From Lachnospira sp900551945 (GTDB lineage: Bacteria; Bacillota; Clostridia; Lachnospirales; Lachnospiraceae): a stretch of 37,900 nucleotides of DNA. This document shows positions 1 through 8,312 of this stretch, one piece after another (position 1 is the first letter of the stretch; the number at the start of each line of letters is the position of its first letter). The position numbers were made by a program, and so were the translations under genes. The notes under the pieces were generated by a model. That model had not been told where the DNA came from. It worked only from the letters and a program-made list of their open reading frames with translations, and made no database searches. Location of the stretch: positions 1-37,900 of the forward strand of contig DBFCCI010000089.1 in NCBI GenBank assembly GCA_048380335.1. Reading direction: 5' to 3'.

Positions 1-160
1 CTCCAATAATTACCATATTGGTTTCATTTTCTAACATATCTCTTAATCCATCTCTATCATCTGTGGAAGCTGGTGTGATTTCAAAATTAGTAATATATCC
101 TTCTAATGTAATCATAGCATGTACTTTATACCCCAAATAGATAAGTATGCCTCCTTTCAT
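1..160 (-). pseudogene. Transposase fragment (DDE type), cut by window edge
   Basis: Minus-strand translation reads GYKVHAMITLEGYITNFEI followed by a TPASTDDRDGL stretch and ends at the window edge. This matches the central part of DDE transposases of the IS982 kind (family assignment from memory of the GYKVHA...DDR pattern). The reading frame has an ATG at 158-160, but a stop codon lies three codons upstream and no N-terminal domain follows in the DNA to the right. The 5' end of the gene is therefore missing and this looks like a dead remnant. The downstream half lies outside the window and cannot be judged. Confidence 0.7.
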
Positions 161-219
161 TGTATTTTCCTACTAATAGGATAGCATATTTTTGTTGAAG
201 TTTCTTTTATTTTTTTATT

Positions 220-1041
220 TTAACTAGCACAACAAGTTAATTTATCTAAATCTTGCATATTTGATATTTGTTGTATCAATTGCCCTACATTATCATACTT
301 ATACACTGGCATTCCGCCCAATGTATTAACTTCATTAATATCTAAAGTCTGTGAACAATCTGTTCTAAATCTGTTATATATAACTCCTACTTTCGGTAAA
401 ATAGGCTCTGATTTTTGTCTATCTAAAATTTTTATTGTATCCATAGCACTAATTACTTTATTGTTGGAATACTCCATACCATCTGACACTATATCTATAA
501 AATTTGAATATGATAAAATCATTTGACATTTTTCATCAAATGTAAGAGCACTATCTATTATCAAATAATTATATTTATTCATTACTTGTATACTTTCAAT
601 TAGTCGTTGCAAATCATCATGATTCAATTCTTCTATATCAAGTGCATTTTTACAGCCTGAATAATAATACACACCTGTGATATCTCTTTTTACTACACTT
701 TCTAGCTTTAACTGTATATTAGTATTTCTACCCTTAAGTCCATATATAATATCACTAAATGTCATTATCCCTTCGCCATGAAAAAACAAATCTGCACTTG
801 AAAATTTTTCCAAATCCAAATACAAAACTGTTCCGCCAAGTAAAGAAAACATTACTGCTAATGATGCTGCTATTGTAGAAGCCAACACTGCCTGCTGGTG
901 ATACTATTGATATTATTTTTAAATTATTATTATCATTAATGCTTGTTCCAACAATTTGTGAATTAACTTCTGAGAAAATACTGATGATACTCTTTCTAAA
1001 TATTCTCTATCTTTTTCTAATATTGCTAACTTAATTTTCAA
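220..1041 (-). pseudogene. Decayed CpaE/TadZ-like pilus-assembly ATPase
   Basis: The 3' part (220-888) encodes 222 residues like the ParA/MinD-type ATPase domain of CpaE/TadZ proteins, which position Flp/Tad pilus machinery. It contains ASTIAASLAVMF, YLDLEKF and a YLIIDSA stretch. The start is visible upstream: a GAGGTGG ribosome site precedes TTG at 1041, followed by the N-terminal residues KIKLAILEKDREYLERV. The frame then breaks. A second frame carries LKIISIVSPAGSVG, a damaged Walker A region, and a further shift is needed to enter ASTIAA. Most of the usual receiver-like N-terminal domain is deleted. At least two frameshifts, the internal deletion and the loss of the normal P-loop make this non-functional. 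No other tad genes are in view. Confidence 0.75.
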
Positions 1042-1464
1042 ATTACCACCTCATTAACGAATTAATACATTTTATATATAGCAAAATACTATTTTCCTAA
1101 TTTCCCTAAATTAGGTACTATTTACTCCACAGCGCAATTATATACCAAAAAAAAAACAACGCCACGATACAAATTATAACATTTTTCTTAGAAAATTTTT
1201 AAAAATATATAAAATTTGATAAAGAATGTATTTTTTCGATATATATTTAAAACGTTTTCCACAAAATGAAATACTTTTAGTCGAATTTACGATATTGTTT
1301 GTTTTAATTTGTATTATTTTCAATAATGAATAAATATTTATAATTACTTTTCCACATTTATTTTTATATGCCTTTAAGTATATTGGAGAGTTATTGTATA
1401 TAAGAACCTAACGAGCTTTAGCCGTTAAAGTATCAGAAAAGATACTGCACGAATTTTTTATAAT

Positions 1465-1511
1465 CTTTAGACAGTTGCACAAGCACAGGCTTTGGTTTGT
1501 TGTTAGCATAA
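1465..1511 (+). repeat. Dispersed intergenic repeat, copy 1
   Basis: The 22-base core starts at 1490 and fits the pattern CTTTRNYTTRTTRKTNGC plus a TAA-ending tail shared with three other intergenic sites (6087, 24882, 35430). It abuts the A run that encodes the U tract of the kinase gene's terminator on the opposite strand. Confidence 0.5.
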
Positions 1512-1552
1512 AAAAAGTGATTGTCACACTAAAAAATTAGTATGACAATCAC
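1511..1552 (-). terminator. Intrinsic terminator of the sugar kinase gene
   Basis: A perfect 10-bp stem, GTGATTGTCA (1517-1526) with TGACAATCAC (1543-1552), is followed on the minus strand by a run of T (complement of 1511-1516). It lies 22 bases after the stop of the PfkB-family gene. Confidence 0.85.
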
Positions 1553-1574
1553 ATCACTTTATAATATTTAATTA

Positions 1575-2588
1575 TTATCTTTGCACATCAAAAGAAGCAT
1601 TATCCATAAGTCTCTTAATCTGTTCAACACTTGTAATATTAGTATCACCACGAATAGAGTGTTTCATTACTGATGAAGCCACAGCGAAGTTGACAACATC
1701 ATCTGGGTCCATATTTTCCATAAGAGCATATATAAGACCTGATGAGAACGCATCTCCACCACCAACTCTATCTACGATATCAAAATTAATTGTCTTACTT
1801 TCGTAAGTTTCACCATTTGTATAGAAGAATGCCTTAAGAGAATTGTTGCTTCCTGAATGAACGTAACGAACTGTTCTTGCAATAGCCTTCATATGATACT
1901 GCTTATCAATTGCCTTAAATACTCTGTCCATATCCTTAAATGAAGGGTCCATTGTAAGACCATCCTTTACATCTGTTCCATCTTCATTGTATACATGAAT
2001 TGGTTCAATACCAATAAGCACATCTACATAAGGAAGATACTTGCTAAGTACATCTCTTGCAGTTCCAAATGACCAAAGTGTACTTCTAAAGTTAGGGTCA
2101 AAACTTACTGTAAGTCCTAACTTCTTAGCAGCTTTTACAGCCTTATCAATAAGCTTTCTACAGTTATAAGACAATGCCGGTGTAATACCACTTAAATGTA
2201 ACCAGTCATAGTCTTTTAAGATGTCTTCAAAATCAACATCTGAATAATCGTACTCTGCAAATGCAGAATTCTCTCTATCATATATTACTTGAGAAGCACG
2301 AACTGCAATTCCTTCTTCAAGATAATACAGCCCCATTCTTCCGTCGGCCTTAATAATGTGCTTTGTATGTACATCATTAGCTTTAAGATAATTAATTGTA
2401 GACTTTCCTAAATCACTATTAGGAAGTACTGTAAAAAATGTACTATCTACGCCAAGATTAGCTAATGATACAGCTACATTGGCTTCTGCGCCACCATAAT
2501 TAACAATGAAATCATGTGTAGTAACAATCTTTTCATAATTAGGTGGAGATAATCTTAACATAAGTTCTCCGATTGCTATAAATTTCAT
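1575..2588 (-). CDS. kdgK: 2-keto-3-deoxygluconate kinase (PfkB family)
   Basis: A 337-residue ribokinase/PfkB-fold sugar kinase. The substrate-side signature GGAEANVA is at residues 33-40, FDPNFR at 163-168, and the C-terminal signature DRVGGGDAFSSG at 273-284 supplies the catalytic Asp (about 279) and the anion hole. Length and the GGAEANVA form favour 2-keto-3-deoxygluconate kinase, which phosphorylates KDG to KDPG in hexuronate breakdown. Other sugar acids or fructose cannot be excluded. A GAAGGAGAG ribosome site precedes the ATG. The gene stands alone: it has its own promoter 86-115 bases upstream and its own terminator. No KDPG aldolase gene is adjacent; the DHDPS-family lyase is 11 kb away. 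Confidence 0.8.
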   Translation of the reverse strand: MKFIAIGELMLRLSPPNYEKIVTTHDFIVNYGGAEANVAVSLANLGVDSTFFTVLPNSDLGKSTINYLKANDVHTKHIIKADGRMGLYYLEEGIAVRASQVIYDRENSAFAEYDYSDVDFEDILKDYDWLHLSGITPALSYNCRKLIDKAVKAAKKLGLTVSFDPNFRSTLWSFGTARDVLSKYLPYVDVLIGIEPIHVYNEDGTDVKDGLTMDPSFKDMDRVFKAIDKQYHMKAIARTVRYVHSGSNNSLKAFFYTNGETYESKTINFDIVDRVGGGDAFSSGLIYALMENMDPDDVVNFAVASSVMKHSIRGDTNITSVEQIKRLMDNASFDVQR

Positions 2589-2673
2589 GTTCTCTCCTTC
2601 TTTGCATAAAAGTGTGTGTAATACTTTAGTTTCTATTAACGATAGTTTAAGGCTCGTATTTAGACCTATTTTT

Positions 2674-2703
2674 ATTATAACATAGTTTATTCAAACTTAA
2701 CAA
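2674..2703 (-). promoter_or_regulatory. Promoter of kdgK
   Basis: On the minus strand TTGTTA (2698-2703) and TATAAT (2674-2679) are separated by 18 bases. The insertion sequence ends only 20 bases upstream of the -35 box, so the promoter is intact but its upstream DNA was replaced. Confidence 0.6.
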
Positions 2704-2736
2704 CTATAATATACACTTTGTACAGAGCAAACGCAT

Positions 2737-2780
2737 AAAAAATCCATCTGAAAGTGTTTAACTTTTTAGATGGATTTTTT
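2737..2780 (-). terminator. Terminator inside the IS left end
   Basis: AAATCCATCT and AGATGGATTT flank an 18-base loop and form a stem with A/T runs on both sides, so it can stop transcription in either direction. It overlaps the inner part of the left inverted repeat and insulates kdgK from the transposase. Confidence 0.7.
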
Positions 2781-3930
2781 ACAATTTAATTTTTTCAAAA
2801 ATTAGTTCTTCTATATATTCTAAATATCGGTTATATAGCATACTCATTTTTTTATATGTCATATTCTTCTTTTTATCAAATCTCTTATCTAATTTCATTA
2901 AATTATAACATATTTTTCTGATTAAAGCCAAATTTTGCATTGCTTTTTCAGCCTTTACTTTACACGCATCTTCACGAAAATGTACATTTAACACCCAATG
3001 AAGATTATTTTCAATTTCCCAATGTCCTCGTACAATATGTGACATTTCTTCCGATGTCATATCTTCATCTAATATATAATATCTCTTTTCTGTACGTATT
3101 TTTCCATTTACTTCTCGAATACTTTCTACTTTTCCTATCGATTTTAAATTTCTCCAATTATCCTTTCCTGTCAAATACTCTATATCTGCTGAAATCAAGT
3201 ACTTTCTTTTTTCTATTCGCCCATGATTTTTCTCGACTGTCTCATATACACTTATATGTTCTAGTTCTTCTTTTTCTGCATAAGAAAAATAGTCTTCGAT
3301 TTCTTGATAAAGAATTTTTTGATTCATTTTTACCGAAAGACAATAATGTCCCTTTTGTTCAATTATCTGTTTTGCAATCTCTTTTTGACATCCTATTGCA
3401 TCAATTGTTATGTAACAATCTTTAATATCCAGCTTTTTTAATAGATTTGGAATTTCTTTAATTTCATTTGTCTTTTTTCCGACTTTTAACTGACTTATAG
3501 ACAAACCATAATTTTCTAAATAAGCAGATATAATATATGGAATATTTCCATCTTTTATTGAAGCTGCACGAACAGCCTTTCCATCTATTGCAATACGTTG
3601 TACTTCTAAATCATTAGAATCAGTATTTTTTTGAATTGATGACAGTACATCATTAATCCAACAATAAAACATTTGCATAAAACTTTCAGGTTCTATAAGT
3701 GCAAACACCCTAAGTAATGTATCAGCAGAAGGAACGCCATGTTTTAAATCCAACATTTTTGTAAAATATTCTTCTTGAAGTTTCATAAAAAACGCCATAT
3801 TTTCTGCATCTGTATAACCACATAAAACAGCATAAATACTCATTACTATAATATTACTAAGCTCATGTTTTAAACCACGATTATCTCTGCTATCTGGTAG
3901 CTTTGAAAAATACATTTTCATTTCCATCAT
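2779..3930 (-). CDS. ISAs1-family DDE transposase
   Basis: About 383 residues from the ATG at 3930, which follows GTGGTG by a short spacer; a GTG start at 3942 is possible but less likely. The N-terminal part (MYFSKLPDSRDNRGLKHEL and the CGYTDAENMA helix) is typical of the DUF4096/H-repeat-like transposases. The catalytic triad is visible as D in IAIDGKAVRA, D in CYITIDAIGCQ and E in GHWEIENNLHWVLNVHFRED. The frame is open throughout with no frameshift, so the element may still be active. An imperfect inverted repeat (AATCACCACTTTTC and GAAAAGTGATGATT, about 3935-3976) covers the start region and could limit read-through expression from outside promoters. Confidence 0.9.
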   Translation of the reverse strand: MMEMKMYFSKLPDSRDNRGLKHELSNIIVMSIYAVLCGYTDAENMAFFMKLQEEYFTKMLDLKHGVPSADTLLRVFALIEPESFMQMFYCWINDVLSSIQKNTDSNDLEVQRIAIDGKAVRAASIKDGNIPYIISAYLENYGLSISQLKVGKKTNEIKEIPNLLKKLDIKDCYITIDAIGCQKEIAKQIIEQKGHYCLSVKMNQKILYQEIEDYFSYAEKEELEHISVYETVEKNHGRIEKRKYLISADIEYLTGKDNWRNLKSIGKVESIREVNGKIRTEKRYYILDEDMTSEEMSHIVRGHWEIENNLHWVLNVHFREDACKVKAEKAMQNLALIRKICYNLMKLDKRFDKKKNMTYKKMSMLYNRYLEYIEELIFEKIKL

Positions 3931-4025
3931 AAAAATCACCACTTTTCTTTTATTATAACCGAAAAGTGATGATTTTAAAAGTAATTATTTTTTATGCGGT
4001 TGCCCTGCTCAAAATAATTTAATAC

Positions 4026-4054
4026 TTGACAATACCCTATAAGGTATATTATAG
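4026..4054 (+). promoter_or_regulatory. Promoter-like sequence ahead of the structured RNA
   Basis: A consensus TTGACA at 4026-4031 is followed by TATTAT (4047-4052) or TTATAG (4049-4054), with 15 or 17 bases between. It starts 19 bases outside the right end of the insertion sequence. Transcription would begin near 4060. Confidence 0.55.
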
Positions 4055-4059
4055 TTAAA

Positions 4060-4402
4060 ACATATTTGGAATTTAATTCTTTTATTTTAAGAATACTAGG
4101 TTAATATTTCCACATCCAGACCACATATTATATGTTAAGCCTTGCGGACGGGCGGGTCGGTTGCCGAGTGTGACAAGGGCACACATTATTGATTGAGTTA
4201 GAAGCTCAAATTTTATAAGTTGATTTTAAAAATATCATGCACCTGCATATCATCTTGTGAAACGGTCAATAAGAGCATACCAGAACCTATGGTTATCAAT
4301 GGCTTACCTGGATACACTCTGACAGAGTACACTTTCTAATCTATATAGGATTAATAAGATATATGAATTTTTAGCATGGTTATTTTTAATCATGCTTTTT
4401 TT
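4060..4402 (+). ncRNA. Structured noncoding RNA, possibly raiA-like, upstream of speA
   Basis: No protein fits this region, yet it has a promoter-like start, a core much richer in G+C than its surroundings (4136-4330) and an intrinsic terminator at the end. Local stems are visible: GTGTG/CACAC (about 4168-4184), TGAG/CTCA (4194-4208), ATGCA/TGCAT, AACC/GGTT inside CCAG/CTGG (4280-4311), and ACTCT/AGAGT (4315-4328). TAAGCC (4136-4141) can pair with GGCTTA (4301-4306), closing the core as a multi-branch fold of about 170 nt. I see none of the hallmarks of tmRNA, RNase P, SRP RNA, T-box, SAM, lysine or cobalamin riboswitches. The length and GC-rich conserved look recall the raiA motif of Firmicutes, but that identity is a guess. 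It could act alone or as a leader of the polyamine operon. Confidence 0.65.
4373..4402 (+). terminator. Terminator of the structured RNA
   Basis: AGCATG (4373-4378) and CATGCT (4391-4396), extended by GTTA/TAAT pairs with one mismatch, are followed by a T run. It lies about 145 bases before the speA start codon, so any control of speA by the RNA would act through this site or not at all. Confidence 0.8.
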
Positions 4403-4463
4403 ATACTTTTTATTACTTCTATCTCAACATTTTCCCTTATTTTATACAAATTAAATCTATTTT

Positions 4464-4482
4464 TATATTGCAATAAGCAATA
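4464..4482 (+). promoter_or_regulatory. Small palindrome in the speA upstream region
   Basis: TATTGC and GCAATA are separated by five bases, about 65 bases before the speA start. It could be an operator or a chance palindrome; the -10-like TATATT that follows suggests a promoter lies here. Confidence 0.3.
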
Positions 4483-4545
4483 ACACACTATATTACAAGA
4501 AAGGGTTGCTGAGTATAGTATATATTTAGCATTAGGAATATCAAA

Positions 4546-6000
4546 ATGGATTTAAAAAAACAGGCTTCTGCTCCCTTATATGAGGCAATTGAAAAATTCA
4601 GAAAAAAAAGAATAGTTCCTTTTGATGTACCAGGACACAAAAGGGGCAGAGGAAACCCAGAATTACTTGATTTACTAGGCGAACGCTGTGTAAGCATTGA
4701 TGTAAACTCCATGAAGCCTCTTGACAACCTATGTCACCCAATATCAGTTATAAAAGAAGCTGAAGAACTCACCGCCGATGCTTTTGGAGCAGAACACGCC
4801 TTTTTTATGGTAGGAGGAACTACTCAGGCTGTACAAAATATGGTGCTTTCTGTATGTCGTGCAGGTGATGAAATCATTGTACCACGAAATGTCCACAAAA
4901 GTGTAATAAATGCGCTTATACTTTGTGGAGCTACTCCAGTATATCTTAATACTGAAACTAACTCCAAATTAGGTATTGTGCTTGGAGTTACACCTTCACA
5001 AGTTGAAGAAGCCATTATTAACCACCCAAAAGCTGTTGCTGTACTTGTTAATAATCCTACATATTACGGAATATGCTCCGATATCAAAGGTATATGTGAT
5101 GTTGCACATTCTCATGGATTAAAAGTCCTTGCTGATGAAGCTCACGGAACACACCTTTACTTCTGTGACAATTTACCTATTAATTCAATGAAAGCTGGCG
5201 CTGACCTTGCTGCTATTTCCATGCACAAATCAGGTGGTTCTTTAACACAAAGCTCTATTTTACTTACAAACAACGGAATAAATGCTGATTATGTACAGAC
5301 AATTATTAATATTACACAGACTACAAGTGCTTCATATCTTCTTATGACAAGTCTTGACATATCAAGAAGAAATCTTGCATTGCGTGGTAAGCAGTCATTT
5401 GCCAAAGTTACTGAATGGGCACAATACGCAAGAGAGGAGATTAACTCTATTGGTGGTTATTACGCCTATGGAAAAGAGCTTATAAACCATACAAGTGTGT
5501 ATGATTACGATGTTACAAAGCTTTGCGTATATACTAGGGATATTGGTCTTGATGGAATTGAAGTATATGACATTCTCCGTGATGAATATGATATACAAAT
5601 CGAATTTGGTGATATAGGAAATATTATGGCATATATTTCAATTGGTGACAGAATACAAGATATAGAACGACTCGTTGGTGCATTGTCAGAAATAAAACGA
5701 ATATATTCAAAAGAAGAAAAGCGCTTTGAGATTGACAGACAAATGCTTCTTCCTAATGTAGTTGCCTCACCACAAAAGGCATTTTATTCTGATAAAATAA
5801 AACTTCCTATCAGACAAGCAGTTGGTCATATATCAGGAGAGTTTGTAATGGCTTACCCACCTGGAATACCTATTCTTGCACCGGGTGAAGAAATTACAAA
5901 TGATATTGTAGACTATATTTTATATTCTGTAGAAAAGGGGTGTTCTATGCAAGGCATGGAAGATACGAACCTTAAATATTTGAATGTATTAAATATTTAA
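4546..6000 (+). CDS. speA: Arginine-type decarboxylase (Orn/Lys/Arg decarboxylase, fold type I)
   Basis: 484 residues, the usual size of the short Bacillus SpeA-type enzymes. It is a PLP enzyme of the Orn/Lys/Arg decarboxylase major-domain family. Visible landmarks are VPGHKRG (28-34), MVGGTTQAV (88-96), the cofactor-binding DEAHGTH (197-203), the Schiff-base lysine K228 in SMHKSGG, and the C-terminal YPPGIPILAPGE. Arginine is the favoured substrate because agmatine deiminase and N-carbamoylputrescine amidase genes lie downstream in the same direction; the family alone does not distinguish Lys from Arg. The product agmatine would enter the pathway to putrescine. Translation starts at ATG 4546 behind TTAGGA. 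It is preceded by the structured RNA and a terminator. Confidence 0.85.
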   Translation: MDLKKQASAPLYEAIEKFRKKRIVPFDVPGHKRGRGNPELLDLLGERCVSIDVNSMKPLDNLCHPISVIKEAEELTADAFGAEHAFFMVGGTTQAVQNMVLSVCRAGDEIIVPRNVHKSVINALILCGATPVYLNTETNSKLGIVLGVTPSQVEEAIINHPKAVAVLVNNPTYYGICSDIKGICDVAHSHGLKVLADEAHGTHLYFCDNLPINSMKAGADLAAISMHKSGGSLTQSSILLTNNGINADYVQTIINITQTTSASYLLMTSLDISRRNLALRGKQSFAKVTEWAQYAREEINSIGGYYAYGKELINHTSVYDYDVTKLCVYTRDIGLDGIEVYDILRDEYDIQIEFGDIGNIMAYISIGDRIQDIERLVGALSEIKRIYSKEEKRFEIDRQMLLPNVVASPQKAFYSDKIKLPIRQAVGHISGEFVMAYPPGIPILAPGEEITNDIVDYILYSVEKGCSMQGMEDTNLKYLNVLNI

Positions 6001-6059
6001 AAATTAGCTTTTTGTAATTGCTAAAAACACTTTTTGCAAGTTTCTCAAGTTATCGCAAC

Positions 6060-6108
6060 AGTAATCAAATGTTATTCAAGCACAAACTTTAACTTATTGG
6101 TTGCGTAA
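6060..6108 (+). repeat. Dispersed intergenic repeat, copy 2
   Basis: Core at 6087-6108 in the speA-speE gap. It is the only copy not beside a terminator; it ends about 30 bases before the speE start codon. Confidence 0.45.
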
Positions 6109-6139
6109 ACTAAAAAATAACTTATGGATTGGAGAATAT

Positions 6140-6994
6140 ATGGAATTTTGGTTTTCGGAACTTCATTCGCCTTATGTGAAGTTTGATATAAAAGTTGAAA
6201 AACAATTATTTTCTGCACAAAGTGACTATCAACGTATTGATGTTTTTGAGTCCCCAGAGTTTGGGAAGTTTCTTACTCTTGACGGTCATGTAATATTTTC
6301 AGAGCAAGATTGTTTTATATACAACGAAATGGTTGTACATGTTCCTATGTCAGTTCACCCTGATGTTAAAAATGTATTAATTATAGGTGGCGGTGATGGG
6401 GGAGTAGCAAAAGAACTTCTGTGCTACAATTCTATAGAAAATATAGACCTTATTGAACAAGATAATATGTTTGTTGACGTATGCAAACAATATTTTCCCG
6501 ATACTGCTAAAGGACTTTACGATGAAAGAGTTCACCTTTATAACTCTGACGCATTAAGATTTTTAAGGTCACAAAAAAATGTATATGACCTTATTATAAA
6601 TGATGCAACAGACCCCTTTGGTGCTTCTGAGGGACTTTTTACAAGAGAATTTTATGGTAGTTGCTTTAAAGCACTTAAAGATGACGGAATACTTGTTTAT
6701 CAGCATGGCAGCCCGTTCTATGATGAAGATGAAGAAGCTTGTAGAAGTATGCACAAAAAAGTATTCCACACTTTCCCAATAAGTCGTGTATATCAAGCAC
6801 ACATTCCAACAAGTCCATCTGGCTATTGGCTATTTGGATTTGCTTCAAAAAAGTATCACCCTCTGACTGATTTTAAACCAGCAGAGTGGAAACAAAAAAA
6901 TATACATACAGAATATTACACAACCAATCTTCACACAGGAGCATTTATGCTTCCAAAATATGTTGAAGAACTATTAGAACAGGAGGAAATTTAA
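6140..6994 (+). CDS. speE: Spermidine synthase homologue (polyamine aminopropyltransferase)
   Basis: 284 residues from ATG 6140, chosen because GGAG lies six bases upstream and the protein then begins MEFWFSELHSPYVKFDIKV, the family N terminus. A TTG further upstream (6101) falls inside a repeat and is rejected. The nucleotide-binding loop LIIGGGDGGVAKELL and the acidic LIEQD that follows are present. The active-site loop reads NDATDPFGASEGLF, keeping both Asp residues of the usual D-S-T-D-P form. Spermidine synthases move an aminopropyl group from decarboxylated SAM to putrescine. No SAM decarboxylase is in this window, so the donor must come from elsewhere or the enzyme has another role. 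It ends one base before the next gene's start. Confidence 0.85.
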   Translation: MEFWFSELHSPYVKFDIKVEKQLFSAQSDYQRIDVFESPEFGKFLTLDGHVIFSEQDCFIYNEMVVHVPMSVHPDVKNVLIIGGGDGGVAKELLCYNSIENIDLIEQDNMFVDVCKQYFPDTAKGLYDERVHLYNSDALRFLRSQKNVYDLIINDATDPFGASEGLFTREFYGSCFKALKDDGILVYQHGSPFYDEDEEACRSMHKKVFHTFPISRVYQAHIPTSPSGYWLFGFASKKYHPLTDFKPAEWKQKNIHTEYYTTNLHTGAFMLPKYVEELLEQEEI

Positions 6995-6995
6995 A

Positions 6996-8255
6996 ATGAG
7001 TAAAGTATTAGTAATTGGATGTGGAGGCGTTGCCTCAGTAGCTATTCACAAGATATGTCAGGTAAGTGACGTATTTACAGATATTTGTATTGCAAGCAGA
7101 ACTAAAAGTAAATGTGATGCACTTGCAAAAGAACTAGAAAATAAAACTTCTACTAAAATATCAACAGCTCAAGTTGATGCTGATAACACAGATGAAGTAA
7201 TTGCACTTATCAATCAATTTAAACCTGACGCTGTCCTTAATGTTGCGCTTCCTTATCAAGACCTTACAATTATGGACGCATGCCTTGCTTGTAAAGTTCC
7301 ATATATCGACACAGCTAACTATGAATGTGAAAATACTGATGACCCTGAATGGAAAAAAGTATATGAAGAAAGATGTAAACGTGTTGGATTTACAGCATAT
7401 TTTGATTATTCTTGGCAATGGGCATATCAAAAAAAATATGAAGAAGCTGGAATTACAGCCCTTTTAGGAACGGGCTTTGACCCAGGTGTTACAAGTGTAT
7501 TTACAGCTTATGCTCAAAAACACTACTTTGATGAAATTCACACAATAGATATACTTGATTGCAACGGTGGTGACCACGGTTATCCATTTGCCACTAACTT
7601 TAATCCTGAGATTAATCTTCGTGAAGTATCAGCTCCGGGTTCATACTGGGAAGATGGTCATTGGGTAGAAATTCCTCCAATGTCAATAAAAAGAGAATAC
7701 AACTTTGAAGGTGTTGGTATGAAAGATATGTACCTTTTACACCATGAAGAAATTGAAGCACTTGCTAAAAATATTCCGCATGTTAAAAGAATACGTTTCT
7801 TTATGACATTTGGACAAAGCTATCTTACTCACATGAAATGTCTTGAAAATGTTGGTATGTTACGAACTGACCCTGTGGAATTTAATGGTCAACAGATAGT
7901 TCCTATCCAATTTTTAAAAGCACTTCTTCCAGACCCAGCTTCATTAGGCCCACGCACCGTTGGAAAAACTAATATAGGCTGTATATTTACTGGTATTAAA
8001 GATGGAAAGGAAAGAAAGATTTACATTTATAATATATGTGACCATCAAGAATGTTATCGTGAAGTAGGCTCTCAAGCAATTTCTTATACAACTGGTGTAC
8101 CTGCTATGATAGGAACAATGATGGTAGTTAATGGACTTTGGAATAAACCGGGCGTATTTACAACAGATGAATTTGACCCAGACCCATATATGGAAGCACT
8201 TAATAAATATGGCCTTCCGTGGAAAGTTGACGAAAATCCAGTACTCGTAGATTAA
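6996..8255 (+). CDS. Carboxyspermidine/carboxynorspermidine dehydrogenase
   Basis: 419 residues of the saccharopine dehydrogenase family. It has an N-terminal NAD(P)-binding loop IGCGGVASVAIHK (7-19), then VLNVALPYQDLTIMDACL and the GTGFDPGVTSVF segment usual in carboxynorspermidine synthases. The reaction is reductive condensation of putrescine (or diaminopropane) with L-aspartate semialdehyde using NADPH. The neighbouring decarboxylase completes the route, and the presence of AguA/AguB points to putrescine and so to carboxyspermidine. A strong AGGAGG ribosome site overlaps the speE end, so the two genes are translationally linked. The product acts in the cytoplasm. Lysine biosynthesis by saccharopine is unlikely in this context. 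Confidence 0.87.
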   Translation: MSKVLVIGCGGVASVAIHKICQVSDVFTDICIASRTKSKCDALAKELENKTSTKISTAQVDADNTDEVIALINQFKPDAVLNVALPYQDLTIMDACLACKVPYIDTANYECENTDDPEWKKVYEERCKRVGFTAYFDYSWQWAYQKKYEEAGITALLGTGFDPGVTSVFTAYAQKHYFDEIHTIDILDCNGGDHGYPFATNFNPEINLREVSAPGSYWEDGHWVEIPPMSIKREYNFEGVGMKDMYLLHHEEIEALAKNIPHVKRIRFFMTFGQSYLTHMKCLENVGMLRTDPVEFNGQQIVPIQFLKALLPDPASLGPRTVGKTNIGCIFTGIKDGKERKIYIYNICDHQECYREVGSQAISYTTGVPAMIGTMMVVNGLWNKPGVFTTDEFDPDPYMEALNKYGLPWKVDENPVLVD

Positions 8256-8312
8256 GCTACAAAGTAACTCTGCTTTCCTATGTTTTATCATAGTTAAATA
8301 ATTACTATAAAA

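Larger units (their letters stand above)
1050..1574. other. Long AT-rich intergenic region
   Basis: No convincing gene is visible. It contains a 10-base A run near 1148-1157, a perfect AAAACGTTTT palindrome at 1249-1258 that resembles a LacI-family operator core, one copy of the dispersed repeat (1465-1511) and the terminator of the kinase gene at its right end. Confidence 0.6.
2723..4007 (-). mobile_element. Insertion sequence, ISAs1-type, complete
   Basis: A 1285-bp element bounded by 21-bp terminal inverted repeats (2723-2743 and 3987-4007) that match at 19 of 21 positions and share CGCATAAAAAAT at their inner parts. It holds one intact transposase gene that fills almost all the element, as expected for the family. 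I see no target-site duplication in the flanks (TACACTTTGTA on the left, CTCAAAATAAT on the right), so the ends may have been altered or moved since insertion. Confidence 0.85.

Noticed and set aside
2940..3425. 161-residue plus-strand frame rich in Phe and Leu
   Set aside because: It is antisense to the intact transposase gene; the composition is that of the reverse complement of a coding region.
4060..4402. Known riboswitch or housekeeping RNA such as tmRNA, RNase P or SRP RNA
   Set aside because: No tRNA-like ends or tag frame, no P4-type GAGGAAAGUCC, and no SRP apical loop are present; the classes with motifs I can recall do not fit.
6101..6139. TTG start giving 13 extra residues to the spermidine synthase
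   Set aside because: It lies in the dispersed repeat, has no ribosome site, and the ATG at 6140 has a good GGAG and matches the family N terminus.
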